64,000 nt of DNA from Methylophaga sp. (GTDB lineage: Bacteria > Pseudomonadota > Gammaproteobacteria > Nitrosococcales > Methylophagaceae), in contig DRHW01000032.1 of the NCBI GenBank assembly GCA_011053005.1, forward strand, positions 1 through 64,000. Direction: 5' to 3'. The position numbers and the translations under genes are program-made. Below the pieces are notes generated by a model. That model saw nothing but the letters and a program-made list of their open reading frames with translations, did no database searches and was not told the DNA's origin. Positions 18,684-28,167 of this stretch are shown here, piece by piece (within the stretch, counting starts at the first letter, position 1; each line of letters starts with the position of its first letter).

Positions 18684-19442
18684 ATGAATATATTAAAAAT
18701 AGTAATAGGCTGGTCGATCTGCTGCTTTTGCTCAGTATTATTTGCCGAAGATAGGCAGCATGATAACGCTGACTGGCCAGCACCTATGGCATCGATGCTC
18801 ACAGGTAAATTCATGGTCGATCGATTAGAGTTAAGTCAAACAGACAGCGGGGCAAATGTCGCCACGTGGGATGTGCTCGCTTGGTATGGCGGCGATGAGC
18901 ATCGTGTGTATTTCAAGAGTGAAGGTCAAAACCAGTTAAATGATGGTGAGCCTACTGATCTTGAAAGCACAGAGGCATTGGTCAGTACATTGATCTCCCC
19001 TTTTTGGGAAATTCAAGCAGGTCTTGGTTTGCGTGGTCCTTTGGATTCTGATGTGAGTCGTGAACACTACGCCGTATTTAGTTTGTTTGGACTCGCGCCC
19101 TATCGTTTTGGAATGGATAACGCGTTAACCATTAATGAAAATGGCGATATAGCGGCAAAGCTAGAGACTGAATATGATCTTCGTTTAAGCCAGGTTTCAT
19201 ATTTACAGCCAAGGCTAGAAGTTGCTGCCGCTTTAACAGATGCACTTGAATATGACCGTCCCAAAGGACTGAATAGTATCAGACTAGGACTTCGTTATCG
19301 TTATGAACTCAGCCGAGAATTTGCACCTTATATTGGTGGTTATTGGCAGCAGTCTTTTGGAGAAACGGCCGATATCATAGAAGCAAAAGGTAAAGATGAT
19401 ACTGAATTTGGTCTCGTGCTTGGGGTACGAATGTGGTTTTAA
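18684..19442 (+). CDS. copB: Copper resistance protein CopB
   Basis: This is an outer-membrane beta-barrel protein that works with CopA in copper sequestration. The first ~22 residues are a signal peptide (MNILKIVIGWSICCFCSVLFA). The mature part shows the family order: WPAPM near the start, amphipathic strands such as HRVYFKSEGQ, ISPFWEIQAGLG, and the C-terminal REFAPYIGGYWQQSFGETA ending in an aromatic residue (RMWF), as barrel proteins do. The 252-residue length fits members with a short N-terminal region; the Met/His-rich N-terminal extension of Pseudomonas CopB is missing. It is 12 bp behind copA. Confidence 0.9.
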   Translation: MNILKIVIGWSICCFCSVLFAEDRQHDNADWPAPMASMLTGKFMVDRLELSQTDSGANVATWDVLAWYGGDEHRVYFKSEGQNQLNDGEPTDLESTEALVSTLISPFWEIQAGLGLRGPLDSDVSREHYAVFSLFGLAPYRFGMDNALTINENGDIAAKLETEYDLRLSQVSYLQPRLEVAAALTDALEYDRPKGLNSIRLGLRYRYELSREFAPYIGGYWQQSFGETADIIEAKGKDDTEFGLVLGVRMWF

Positions 19443-19518
19443 AAACGACCGAGATTAATGAACACGCTTTAGTTCAATATCATAAAATACAACAACACCG
19501 TAATTATAGGAACAGTCG

Positions 19519-20439
19519 ATGAATGAACCCTTTTCCAAAGAGTCTGAATCAGCGTTGATTAACGTGTTAGACCGCTTAACGACAACGCTGGAAAGCTTTT
19601 TACCAGATGACAAAAAACAAACACCGCCAGCATTGCCCGACGCGTTGGCATATCGCTGGCAATATAGTCAGGGTATGTTTGTTAAAGGATCGTTAGTGCC
19701 TGTCACATCGCCTCAACTGATCGAATTTGCTGATCTTAAAAATATCGACCGGCAGAGTGAGCGTTTGTTTGAAAATACCAGCCAGTTTGTACATGGTTAT
19801 CCCGCTAATAATGTGTTGATGACCGGTGCGAGAGGTACGGGGAAATCATCATTAGTTCGCGCTTGCTTGGCGGCTTTTCATGATAAGGGACTACGTCTTA
19901 TTGAGGTTGAAAAAGAACATCTCAATGATCTGCCGGATATTCTTAATTTAATTAGAAACAACCAACATAAATATCTTATTTTTTGTGATGACTTGTCGTT
20001 CGAAGAAGGCGAAAACAGCTATAAAGGCTTAAAAACGGTACTTGATGGCTCAATTGTCGGATCATTACCCAATGTCTTAGTCTATGCGACATCCAACAGA
20101 AAACACCTGATTACAGAACGGATGATCGACAACCTTGAGACTAGAAAAGGCGATCAAGGTGAGATCCATCCCGGTGATGGGCTTGAAGAAAAAATCTCTC
20201 TGTCAGACCGTTTTGGTTTACACCTTAATTTTTATGGCTTTACTCAAGATCAATATTTAGAAGCGGTAAATCATTGGCTGATGAGTTTTGGTTTTCATCT
20301 TTCTGATGATGAGCAGATAAGGCTTGAAGCGATTCAGTGGGCGACACAACGCGGAACGCGCTCAGGCCGTACAGCATGGCAGTTTGCACGAGATTATGCG
20401 GGCAGAAAAATGATGAATCAAACAAAGACATCGAGCTAG
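19519..20439 (+). CDS. AAA-type ATPase, DUF815 family
   Basis: The protein has 306 residues. The Walker A GARGTGKSS is at about 111-119 and a Walker B-like FCDDLSFEE at about 158-166, followed by sensor-like VYATSNRKH near 195-203 and SLSDRFGL (arginine-finger region). This is the DUF815 arrangement, a AAA protein of unknown cellular role. No signal peptide or membrane span is present. It follows copB after 76 bp and a good ribosome-binding site (GGAACAG), and a terminator follows, so it may be the last gene of the copper operon. I see no link to copper itself. Confidence 0.85.
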   Translation: MNEPFSKESESALINVLDRLTTTLESFLPDDKKQTPPALPDALAYRWQYSQGMFVKGSLVPVTSPQLIEFADLKNIDRQSERLFENTSQFVHGYPANNVLMTGARGTGKSSLVRACLAAFHDKGLRLIEVEKEHLNDLPDILNLIRNNQHKYLIFCDDLSFEEGENSYKGLKTVLDGSIVGSLPNVLVYATSNRKHLITERMIDNLETRKGDQGEIHPGDGLEEKISLSDRFGLHLNFYGFTQDQYLEAVNHWLMSFGFHLSDDEQIRLEAIQWATQRGTRSGRTAWQFARDYAGRKMMNQTKTSS

Positions 20440-20486
20440 CCTAACAAGTCGCTGATTTTTAATATTCATAAACATTAGCGTGTATC

Positions 20487-20518
20487 AAAGCCTCAGCACT
20501 GTAAATTGCCGAGGCTTT
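20487..20518 (+). terminator. Terminator after the DUF815 ATPase gene
   Basis: AAAGCCTC and GAGGCTTT form a perfect stem around a 16-base loop, followed by further T residues. It closes the run of genes starting at 14039. Confidence 0.8.
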
Positions 20519-20601
20519 TTTATGTATTGCCTTTTTATATTTGAGAGTCAAAGAACGATGTAGTAATTTACCTGTTTCAACTTCCTGAACAGTGATGTCT
20601 A

Positions 20602-20871
20602 ATGAAAGCTAATCTAACCGCCCTTTTACTGATGCTTATTGTTAGCAGCTGCGCCATTCAACCCACGGTAATTAAAACGGCTGATGGTCAACAACTTTAC
20701 ACATTCACATGCAGTACGGGTATTGAACAGTGCGAGCAATCAGCTGCAACATGGTGTATTGCAGGCTATGATGTTATTCAGCATACGGCACATAGTTCAA
20801 AGGTTGTGCCGCATTATGGCGAATATCCTGTGACATTAATCAGCGATAATCTAACCGTTAAATGTAAGTAG
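20602..20871 (+). CDS. Small putative lipoprotein
   Basis: The 89-residue protein has a short basic start (MKANLTA), a hydrophobic core (LLLMLIVS) and a lipobox ending in the Cys of VSSC, so it is likely a lipidated cell-envelope protein. Five Cys follow the lipobox in the mature part (CSTGIEQC, WCIAG, KCK). I do not recognise the family. No operon partner is visible; the next gene is convergent. Confidence 0.65.
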   Translation: MKANLTALLLMLIVSSCAIQPTVIKTADGQQLYTFTCSTGIEQCEQSAATWCIAGYDVIQHTAHSSKVVPHYGEYPVTLISDNLTVKCK

Positions 20872-20912
20872 TATCGGTTTAATGAGCCGATCTGTTGCAG
20901 AAAATCATCAGT

Positions 20913-21533
20913 TTATACTGGCACAACATTAAAATATTCACTCAAGCCTGCAAGAATATTTGTCGTGGCAATCGCCGATAAAATAAGTCCCATCACTCGA
21001 CTTATTACACGGGCACCGCTACTGCCAATCAAACGATTAACGCCGCCAGCAAGCAACATCAAGATATAAGCGACAAGTAGCACCGATAACATAACAAGTG
21101 CAGTTTGGACTTGCTCCCAAACAGTAAATACGGTGTTTTTGGTTAATAATACTGCGGCTAACATAGCTCCAGGGCTTGCTATTGACGGCACGGCAAGCGG
21201 AAAAATAGCGGTGTCTCGGTGATCATCCTCCAACATTTTTATTTCACCATCTATTTTGCTATCACCAAATATCATCGTTAGGGCGAATAGAAATAAAACA
21301 ATGCCGCCTGATATTTGAAAGGCTGGAAGCGGAATGGATAAGGCTTTTAATAACAGCTCACCCACAACCAAAAAGAAGATTAAGATGCCGGCAGAAACGA
21401 TCGTTGCAAGTAAGGCGATTCGGCGTTTTGTTTTTTTATCGTATTGGTCGGTGACCGCAATAAATACAGGTATCGTCCCGATCGGGTCAATAACGGCAAA
21501 GAATGAGATAAAAACAGCTAAAATGTCGATCAT
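20913..21533 (-). CDS. MarC family integral membrane protein
   Basis: The 206-residue protein has about six membrane spans. The N-terminal FISFFAVIDPIGTIPVFIA and GGIVLFLFALTMIFG are family signatures, as is the mid-protein PLAVPSIASPGAM. Function in the family is unknown; despite its name, MarC is not needed for multiple antibiotic resistance. It is convergent with the small lipoprotein gene. Confidence 0.88.
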   Translation of the reverse strand: MIDILAVFISFFAVIDPIGTIPVFIAVTDQYDKKTKRRIALLATIVSAGILIFFLVVGELLLKALSIPLPAFQISGGIVLFLFALTMIFGDSKIDGEIKMLEDDHRDTAIFPLAVPSIASPGAMLAAVLLTKNTVFTVWEQVQTALVMLSVLLVAYILMLLAGGVNRLIGSSGARVISRVMGLILSAIATTNILAGLSEYFNVVPV

Positions 21534-21690
21534 TTAAGGTAAACCATGAGTGAGTAAAAAAGTTTAAATCTTGCCAAACAAGTTTGGCGATGAGACTAAT
21601 TCGAGTTGCCTATTATAGTTTTATTTTGTGTTAATGAGCGTATCGTGTCTTTTAAATAATTGAACCAATCAAACAAGAAAGGATGGCGTT

Positions 21691-22242
21691 ATGTCTAAAA
21701 CAGCATTAATTATTGTCGATTTGCAAAACGATTATTTTAAAGGGGGTAAGTGGGAATTAGAAGGCACTGAAGCGGCAACGATAAAAGCAGCCTCTTTACT
21801 CAAACGGTTTAGAGAAAAAGGCTTGCCAGTTGTGCATGTGCGCCATGAGTTTCCAACGGTTGATGCGCCCTTTTTTGCACCAAGCTCAGAAGGGGTAAAA
21901 GTATGTCCATCTGTACAAGAAGTTGAAGGCGAAGCCGTCGTTATCAAACATCAAATTAATAGTTTCAGAGAGACCAATCTAAAAGAAATTTTAGATAAAC
22001 TAGACATTGATAGTTTGATTATTTGTGGTGCGATGAGTCATATGTGCATTGATGCGGTAACTCGTGCTGCAACTGACTTTGGATATACCTGCTCTGTCGC
22101 CCATGATGCATGTGCAACGTTAGCTTTAGATTTTGAGGGGGTTCATGTGCCCGCCAAACAAGTACATGCTGCATTTATGGCGGCGCTGGGTTTTGCGTAT
22201 GCCAATGTCGTTTCAACGGAAAAATTATTAGTGGATATTTAG
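21691..22242 (+). CDS. Cysteine hydrolase, isochorismatase-like family
   Basis: The 183-residue cytoplasmic enzyme has a clear ribosome-binding site (GAAAGGA). The catalytic triad of the family is visible: Asp10 in IVDLQNDY, a Lys in the VVIKHQINSF segment (about residue 90), and Cys in MSHMCIDA (about residue 126), with a cis-peptide region CGAMSH. Related enzymes act on isochorismate, nicotinamide or N-carbamoyl compounds, and the substrate is not predictable here. It stands alone between MarC and an MFS gene. Confidence 0.88.
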   Translation: MSKTALIIVDLQNDYFKGGKWELEGTEAATIKAASLLKRFREKGLPVVHVRHEFPTVDAPFFAPSSEGVKVCPSVQEVEGEAVVIKHQINSFRETNLKEILDKLDIDSLIICGAMSHMCIDAVTRAATDFGYTCSVAHDACATLALDFEGVHVPAKQVHAAFMAALGFAYANVVSTEKLLVDI

Positions 22243-22270
22243 GCTAGTTTTATAAAGCAGTACGATTACA

Positions 22271-23479
22271 TTAGCTCAAGGATTTATCAAGCGTCGTATT
22301 TCTGCCGCCACCTAAACCACATAAGGCACACAATACGCTGGCAATTGCACATAACCATAATGGCACACTCCAACTCCCCGTGTTTGTGTGTAATGCACCG
22401 GCAAGCATAGGGCCAACCGCGGCTAATAAATATCCCACACTTTGTGACATGCCAGAAAGCGATGCAGCTTGTTGCGAATTATCGGTACGTAAACCAATAA
22501 ACGATAAGCCTAAAATAAAACAAGCGCCCGAACAAAAGCCCAGCATCACCGTCCATATAAATGCAAAATCAGGCATATAAAGTAAGCCCAGCGCACTGAT
22601 ACCACTCAATATTGCCAAACTAAAGCTCAGTGCACGTTGATCATGTAATTTAGCTAGTAGTGGGATTAATACCAAGCCTGGAACTGCGGTGGCAAATTGA
22701 AAAGCACCATGATAAACACCTGCTTGCACGGCGGTGTGACCGGAGTCGGTGAGAATGCTGGGTAGCCAAGTAATAATTATGTAATTTAAAAAAGAGTTTA
22801 AACCTAGCAGTAGCGAGATCTGCCAAGCTAATAAATATCGCCAAACAGGCTTTGAGGCTGCAATTTTCTGGCTATTATTGGCAGGTTTAGTGTGTTTACC
22901 GAGCTGGGCTGTCCATACAATTAGGCTCATTAAAGTAATGATGGCTATCGAACCTAAAGCAAGCTGCCAACCCAAGTGATTAAGTTGGCTCAGTGGAAAT
23001 ACCATCGCCGAAAAACCACCCGATGCAATCCCCATCGTCAATACATAGGCCGAGGTCATGATGGCGATTTTTGCAGGAAAATCTCGCTTAATTAGACTCG
23101 GTAATAATACATTTCCGATGGCGATGCCAACGCCAATAATGGCGGTTCCGATAAGTAACATGAAGGATGAATCAACAATACGTGCTGAAATCCCTAGCAT
23201 GATCAACATTAAAGCGATAAATAAAGCATGTTCTAAGCCTTGTTTCTTGGCGAGAGTTGCTGCCAATGGCGAAATAATGGCAAAGGCTATTAATGGTAGT
23301 GTTGTTAGAAATCCCGCTTGTGATGCGGTGAGGCTAAAATTAGCAATAATTTGCTCTAGTACGGGTGCAATACCAGTAAAAGGAGCACGCAAATTAGCCG
23401 CAATGAGTAATATACCCATAACCAGTAAGATGCCTGAAATACGAGATTGTAGTTTGTTACGAAGCTTAGGAAACGTCAT
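22271..23479 (-). CDS. MFS transporter, CynX/NimT type
   Basis: The 402-residue protein has 12 predicted spans. The N-terminal LIAANLRAPFTGIAPVLEQI and the TM2-3 region TLPLIAFAIISPLAATLAKKQGLEHALF are the CynX/NimT (cyanate transporter-like) signature. It is convergent with the isochorismatase-like gene (stops about 28 bp apart). The substrate is unknown; in the family it may be cyanate or 2-nitroimidazole. Confidence 0.85.
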   Translation of the reverse strand: MTFPKLRNKLQSRISGILLVMGILLIAANLRAPFTGIAPVLEQIIANFSLTASQAGFLTTLPLIAFAIISPLAATLAKKQGLEHALFIALMLIMLGISARIVDSSFMLLIGTAIIGVGIAIGNVLLPSLIKRDFPAKIAIMTSAYVLTMGIASGGFSAMVFPLSQLNHLGWQLALGSIAIITLMSLIVWTAQLGKHTKPANNSQKIAASKPVWRYLLAWQISLLLGLNSFLNYIIITWLPSILTDSGHTAVQAGVYHGAFQFATAVPGLVLIPLLAKLHDQRALSFSLAILSGISALGLLYMPDFAFIWTVMLGFCSGACFILGLSFIGLRTDNSQQAASLSGMSQSVGYLLAAVGPMLAGALHTNTGSWSVPLWLCAIASVLCALCGLGGGRNTTLDKSLS

Positions 23480-23573
23480 CAGAGGGTTTGATTTTATGCC
23501 AACAAGAAGACTCGCTAGTATAAAGGCTTAAGCCGTTGTGATCTTTTTAAATCACCGTTTGATCGGCTTATCA

Positions 23574-25604
23574 TTAAATATCGTTTAAATTTATTCCGAC
23601 CTGCCAAGCGACATCAGGCTGCCAGTTGTTCATCCATCGTAGAATTTCATTTGCCGGCATTGGCCTTGCGATGCCATAACCTTGTGCCCATTCACAGCCC
23701 AGCTGCAATAATGCCGTGGCGTGTTCAATGGTTTCCACGCCTTCGGCAATAACATTCCGTTTGAATGATTTTGCTAAGGCAATGACGCCCTCAACAATCG
23801 CTAAATCATCTGCATCGGTCAACATACCGCGAACAAAAGATTGGTCGATTTTAATTAAGTTGACGGGTAAGCGTCGAAGGTAAGTTAATGATGAATAGCC
23901 TGTACCGAAGTCATCTAAGGCAAACTCTACACCCAATGCCCTACATGCCTGCATGGTGGTAGATACTTGCCGGAGATCGCTCAATGAACTGGTTTCCAAA
24001 ACTTCTAATTTTAAACTGTGTGGATTGACATTAGGTTGAGCGGCCAACAGTGATTCTAACCGCCTTACAAAGTCTGGTTGTTGTAATTGATAGGCGCTAA
24101 TGTTCACACTGATAGGAATATATTCTCCCTTACTTTGCCACTGCATGGCTTGAGCTAATGCCGTTTCGATGACCCATTCGCCAATTTCCAAGCTAATCAT
24201 GTGGCCTTCTATAGCGGGCAAAAATTCTAAAGGTGGGACTAAGCCACGTACAGGATGTTGCCAGCGTATCAAGGCTTCTACGCCTATCACTTTGCCTAGT
24301 CGCATATCGACTTGAGGTTGATAGTGCAGTACGAATTCTCGTCGTTCTAGAGCTGAACGAATATTGCCAAGGCTTTCTCGTTGAATTTGGACTGCTTTAT
24401 CTTGTGCGGTGTCAAACATGTGATAGCGATTCTTTCCCGCTAGCTTTGCCATATACATTGCTTGGTCGGCATGACGAACCAGTTGTTCGGCATCCACATC
24501 ATCGGGTGGGTATAGTGTAAATCCTATGCTGGCCGATACTTGCATTACAATATCATCAATATTAATCGGTGTAGCAGAGGCCTTTAAAAGTCGATCTAAT
24601 ACCGAGTAACAGCTTGCAATGTTATCTAAATCAGACAGAATCGCGACAAATTCATCACCACCAATTCGTGACAGTGTGTCACCTTCACGCAAAACATCTT
24701 TTATACGGCACGATAGATTAATGAGCATTTTATCGCCGAGTTCATGTCCATAAGTATCATTGATTTTTTTGAAACCATCTAAATCTAGTAATACTACCGC
24801 GAGGGATTTTTGGCGTCGCTGGCATTGGGTCATGGCTTGGTTTAAATGAGTTGCCAGTAATTCACGGTTAGGCAAATTAGTCAAAATATCGTAATGAGCC
24901 ATTTTATCTAATATTTCATGCTGTTCTTTTTGTTGTAAAAGAAGGTGTGTTTGAGTTTTATTACTTTCTGTCAGTTCTCCGAGTAATGATTCATTTTCAA
25001 ATCGCAACCTGATGTTGTTCACCAGTACATTATTGAATCGTTTTGAGATGATCGTCATCATTATTAGGTAAAGGATCACTAGCGCTGCTGCAAACTGAAA
25101 ACCTATTACAAACAACCCGTAAGATAAAGGTAAAAGTGATGAAAAAACATAGCTGTAATAACTGGATAAGCTGCTTGAATTAGAGCTCGCAGCCGCAGCA
25201 GATAACCCTCCTAAAACAAAAGGGATAATCAACTGGGTGCCAAGAGGCCAGTTTGCATTCATTAATAGGCTCAGTCCTCCTAGCAGTGCGCCATTGAGAA
25301 AAGCACCAACAGCATAAATGGTTTCGTAATACTTGAGTTGCTTGGGGGGTAAAGTAGGAGTGTCTGAACTCAGATTATTGATCGTCTTTTTTATGAACAA
25401 TAATCGAAGGATCGCCACGGTGACAATTGATAATGTCCAGCTAGCTAAGGTTATTGGCTGAAGAACGTCATTCAACAAAAAAAGAATGAGTACAAGTCCT
25501 ATTACTAGGCTAGTGACTATCGCGACCGGGCCTTCAGCAAATAAAAGGTGTAATCGATGACGATCAACTTGAGACTGTATTTGTTGCTTTTCTATGATGT
25601 CCAT
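23574..25604 (-). CDS. Membrane-bound GGDEF-EAL dual c-di-GMP enzyme
   Basis: The 676-residue protein has an N-terminal membrane sensor with about six spans (residues 28-195), a short coiled linker, a diguanylate cyclase domain (about 240-400) and a phosphodiesterase EAL domain (about 415-660). The active-site GGDEF is intact (around 314-318), with a product-inhibition site RxxD (REGD) five residues before it. The EAL domain has EALIRW, the DDFGTGYSS loop and the EGVE motif, so both activities seem possible. It controls c-di-GMP, hence motility and biofilm switching; the signal is unknown. It is a single gene followed by the hairpin at 25755 upstream of its start. Confidence 0.92.
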   Translation of the reverse strand: MDIIEKQQIQSQVDRHRLHLLFAEGPVAIVTSLVIGLVLILFLLNDVLQPITLASWTLSIVTVAILRLLFIKKTINNLSSDTPTLPPKQLKYYETIYAVGAFLNGALLGGLSLLMNANWPLGTQLIIPFVLGGLSAAAASSNSSSLSSYYSYVFSSLLPLSYGLFVIGFQFAAALVILYLIMMTIISKRFNNVLVNNIRLRFENESLLGELTESNKTQTHLLLQQKEQHEILDKMAHYDILTNLPNRELLATHLNQAMTQCQRRQKSLAVVLLDLDGFKKINDTYGHELGDKMLINLSCRIKDVLREGDTLSRIGGDEFVAILSDLDNIASCYSVLDRLLKASATPINIDDIVMQVSASIGFTLYPPDDVDAEQLVRHADQAMYMAKLAGKNRYHMFDTAQDKAVQIQRESLGNIRSALERREFVLHYQPQVDMRLGKVIGVEALIRWQHPVRGLVPPLEFLPAIEGHMISLEIGEWVIETALAQAMQWQSKGEYIPISVNISAYQLQQPDFVRRLESLLAAQPNVNPHSLKLEVLETSSLSDLRQVSTTMQACRALGVEFALDDFGTGYSSLTYLRRLPVNLIKIDQSFVRGMLTDADDLAIVEGVIALAKSFKRNVIAEGVETIEHATALLQLGCEWAQGYGIARPMPANEILRWMNNWQPDVAWQVGINLNDI

Positions 25605-25754
25605 ATCACCGCTTTAATCTTTTGATACATAGTCTTTCTGATCAACTTCAATCGTGCTGTAAGTGTTTTAGGTGCTACACAATGTAGCACAGACAGATAT
25701 CATTATCGTAAGATTGTGAAGGCTTTTACTACGAAATAAATAGAGTTCCAAATA

Positions 25755-25790
25755 ATGAAGCCCCAACAGATGACCCTGCTGGGGCTTCAT
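25755..25790. terminator. Bidirectional-type hairpin between two minus-strand genes
   Basis: ATGAAGCCCCA pairs exactly with TGGGGCTTCAT, with further pairing inside the loop. T runs are short on both sides. It lies downstream of the META-domain gene (minus strand) and upstream of the GGDEF-EAL gene, where it should separate their transcripts. Confidence 0.6.
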
Positions 25791-25837
25791 TAATCGTTTA
25801 TAGATAACAAAAAGTGATTGTTTCGGTATACAACCGC

Positions 25838-26566
25838 CTAATCCACTTTCCTAAAAACAAACAGCTCATTTCCTTGAATATCATTGAGATGTAATTTTAA
25901 TCCTTCGAGTGAATAAGACTGAACGTTAGCCATGTTCCGATTAAACTTATTTGAAGTCTCCATATTCATGCAGGCTTTTCTCGTCGAAGCAATCGCACCA
26001 AATATCATGCTTTTTTGATCGAGACTTTTAATGCCGCCGCTAAAGTTATTACAACCATCCGTGCCGAATATTTGTTTTTTATGTAGATTAATTTCTAACC
26101 GAGGTCTTTCGCCATTATCTAAATCTATGGTTTCGCCGTTGATCGATTCTAAAGCCCAAATATCATTGAGTCTTAAAGAGTCATCTCTATTTTTTTGTAT
26201 CACTTTGACCAAGCGGTATTTGATGGAAGATGCATCTGCAGGCACGTGTTCAGCAGCGATGGCTTGTTCGTTAACGATTATTTTATAAACATAACCTTGT
26301 TCATATTCAAAGCCTTCAATCGGCGAATAAAGCAGTGTCCAGCCATTTGGTTTTAATTCATCTCCTTTTTGAATCTGCAAACATTCCATTGAACCAACGC
26401 CAGTGCATTCTGACTTTAAACTATTCACCCAATAAACCTGTTCATTGTTTTGCAATGAAACAGCTTCAATTTTGGTCGTTTCAGCATCGTTATCATGGTC
26501 TGTTTTTGAACAAGCAAACACGCTGAGTGACAAACATAGAATAAAAATAAATCGTTTTTCCATCAT
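25838..26566 (-). CDS. Lipoprotein with DUF4377 and META domains
   Basis: I start at ATG 26566 because AAGGAA lies just before it; an extension upstream is unlikely. A signal peptide with lipobox LSVFAC makes it a lipoprotein of 242 residues. The first half (about 25-120; VYWVNSLKSECTGVGSMECLQIQ...WTLLYSPIEGFEYEQGYVYKI) is a DUF4377 domain. The second half (about 130-240; LNDIWALESINGE...LEINLHKKQIFGTDGCNNFSGG) is a META domain as in HslJ. Such proteins are linked to stress or inhibitor functions in the envelope. It is 35 bp behind the ferric-reductase-like gene and likely co-transcribed with it. Confidence 0.85.
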   Translation of the reverse strand: MMEKRFIFILCLSLSVFACSKTDHDNDAETTKIEAVSLQNNEQVYWVNSLKSECTGVGSMECLQIQKGDELKPNGWTLLYSPIEGFEYEQGYVYKIIVNEQAIAAEHVPADASSIKYRLVKVIQKNRDDSLRLNDIWALESINGETIDLDNGERPRLEINLHKKQIFGTDGCNNFSGGIKSLDQKSMIFGAIASTRKACMNMETSNKFNRNMANVQSYSLEGLKLHLNDIQGNELFVFRKVD

Positions 26567-26601
26567 AGATTCCTTCATTGGTTTATTTAATAACGCGAGC
26601 A

Positions 26602-27939
26602 TTAGCGTAGTGTAAATAATTCTTGATGGAATTGTTTGGGATCAAGACCATGCTTAATAAGCTCTTTGCGTAATGTTTCACCAAACTCGGCAGGGCCACA
26701 AAACCAAACACTGGTGTTTTGCCAGTTTGGCACGCGCGCTCTAATCTGATCGGCATCTAAACGACCCGGTTGATTATCTACTGTTAAATGCAGTTTTACT
26801 TTTGATGCTTCAACATCTGCCAACAAATTAGCTCTGACTACGTGATTGATTTGGCGCGTTAAATGGAAAAAGTCGATATCTTTACCATCTGGTGCTACTT
26901 CAAGCTCTTTCATTCGCGCCATAAACGGCGTAATGCCAATGCCAGCACCAATCCAGATTTGATGGGGTTGATCATCATTAAAATTAAACGTGCCATAAGG
27001 ACCTTCCATTGTAATGGGCATTCCGATGCTTAATTTATCACTCAATCTGCCGGTATGGTCGCCTAAGGCTTTGATCATAAAATGAACCAAGCGTGTTGCA
27101 GGATCCCATGTTGAGGCAATGGTGTAAGGATGTGCGCCCTCTTTTTTATCTGACATGGCAAAGGCAAATTGTCCTGCTTGATGACCCGGCCAATCTGCTG
27201 CCATTTTTACTGTCACACCCATAATGCCCATATCATGATGATGTTCGAGTGCTGTAATCTCAGCTTTTACTTTACGTTTAGCACCAACTTTGCCTAACAA
27301 GATCCAAATAGCTGCATAAAAACCACCCGCTAATAATGTCGCCATTAACCAGCCGATAGGTTGTGACCAATAACCGAACTTAATCAAAATAACGGCATGA
27401 TAGACAAATAATAAGTAAGTTACGGCTAATAAATTATGCGTTTTAGCAAACCATCGATAAGGAAAGCGTTTAACCAACGCCAAAACAATTAATAGTGCCA
27501 CGGCATAAAAGGCCCATTCACCGATGGTTTCAGCTAACCCACGTTGCGAGCGAAACAATCCTTCAAAAAATGGTAAATCAGGCTGACCTGTTCTTGGTCT
27601 ACGTTCTGGTCTTGCTAGCCAGCCCCAGCCGACCATCCATTTAGTCCCTTTGGCAAACCACCAATGTGATGTTGCAAACACTAAAGCGCTAATCCCTAGC
27701 CACTTATGTAGCCGATACATCTTATCTAGCCCTTTTAAATACGGTTCAATAAACTTGGGTCTCAGTGCTAATAACATTGCGATACTCATTACTGTCATCG
27801 CCATCACACCAGTGTATTGGACAAATACGGCACGAAATGAAAAGTAGGTAAAGGGATTAGGTAATAAACTATCGGCAAATAACCACAAAACGGTGGGTAA
27901 CAACAGTACAAGCAATAACACGTATTTAATATTTTTCAT
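26602..27939 (-). CDS. Ferric reductase-like transmembrane oxidoreductase
   Basis: The 445-residue protein has an N-terminal ferric-reductase-type membrane domain with about six spans, including His pairs that could bind haem (LHKWLGISALVFATSHW; KTHNLLAVTYLLFVYHAV). The C-terminal half is a ferredoxin-NADP reductase-like module: FAD-binding HPYTIAS (R-x-Y-S-like position), GPYGTFNF and the NAD(P)-binding GAGIGITPFMARM. It probably moves electrons from cytoplasmic NAD(P)H across the membrane; acceptor unknown. It starts an operon with the META-domain lipoprotein. Confidence 0.88.
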   Translation of the reverse strand: MKNIKYVLLLVLLLPTVLWLFADSLLPNPFTYFSFRAVFVQYTGVMAMTVMSIAMLLALRPKFIEPYLKGLDKMYRLHKWLGISALVFATSHWWFAKGTKWMVGWGWLARPERRPRTGQPDLPFFEGLFRSQRGLAETIGEWAFYAVALLIVLALVKRFPYRWFAKTHNLLAVTYLLFVYHAVILIKFGYWSQPIGWLMATLLAGGFYAAIWILLGKVGAKRKVKAEITALEHHHDMGIMGVTVKMAADWPGHQAGQFAFAMSDKKEGAHPYTIASTWDPATRLVHFMIKALGDHTGRLSDKLSIGMPITMEGPYGTFNFNDDQPHQIWIGAGIGITPFMARMKELEVAPDGKDIDFFHLTRQINHVVRANLLADVEASKVKLHLTVDNQPGRLDADQIRARVPNWQNTSVWFCGPAEFGETLRKELIKHGLDPKQFHQELFTLR

Positions 27940-28167
27940 TTAAAGAGTCAATCTGTTGGTTAAAATCAGTTTGAGAACATACCTCAACCGGGGTTAAGGT
28001 TCAGTTAATATCCATACTAAATTATAGAATATAGGTTCATTGTGGCGGTATTTTATAAAAATATGCCCTAGCTTGATAGCTAACAAGCTAGCCATCATAA
28101 TGCTGTTTTCATATATGAAGTATTATTTCGGCTTGATTGATATCGAGACAATATTCAGGAGTTTAAA

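Noticed and set aside
20487-20518. A fourth attachment-site copy
   Set aside because: It has a similar GCCTCAGC stem, but no CCTAGGTACC and no integrase remnant. It is a plain terminator.
25755-25790. A fifth attachment-site copy
   Set aside because: The CTGGGGCTT part resembles the hairpins at 5.6 and 13.7 kb, but no tRNA-like sequence precedes it. It is a normal hairpin between two genes.
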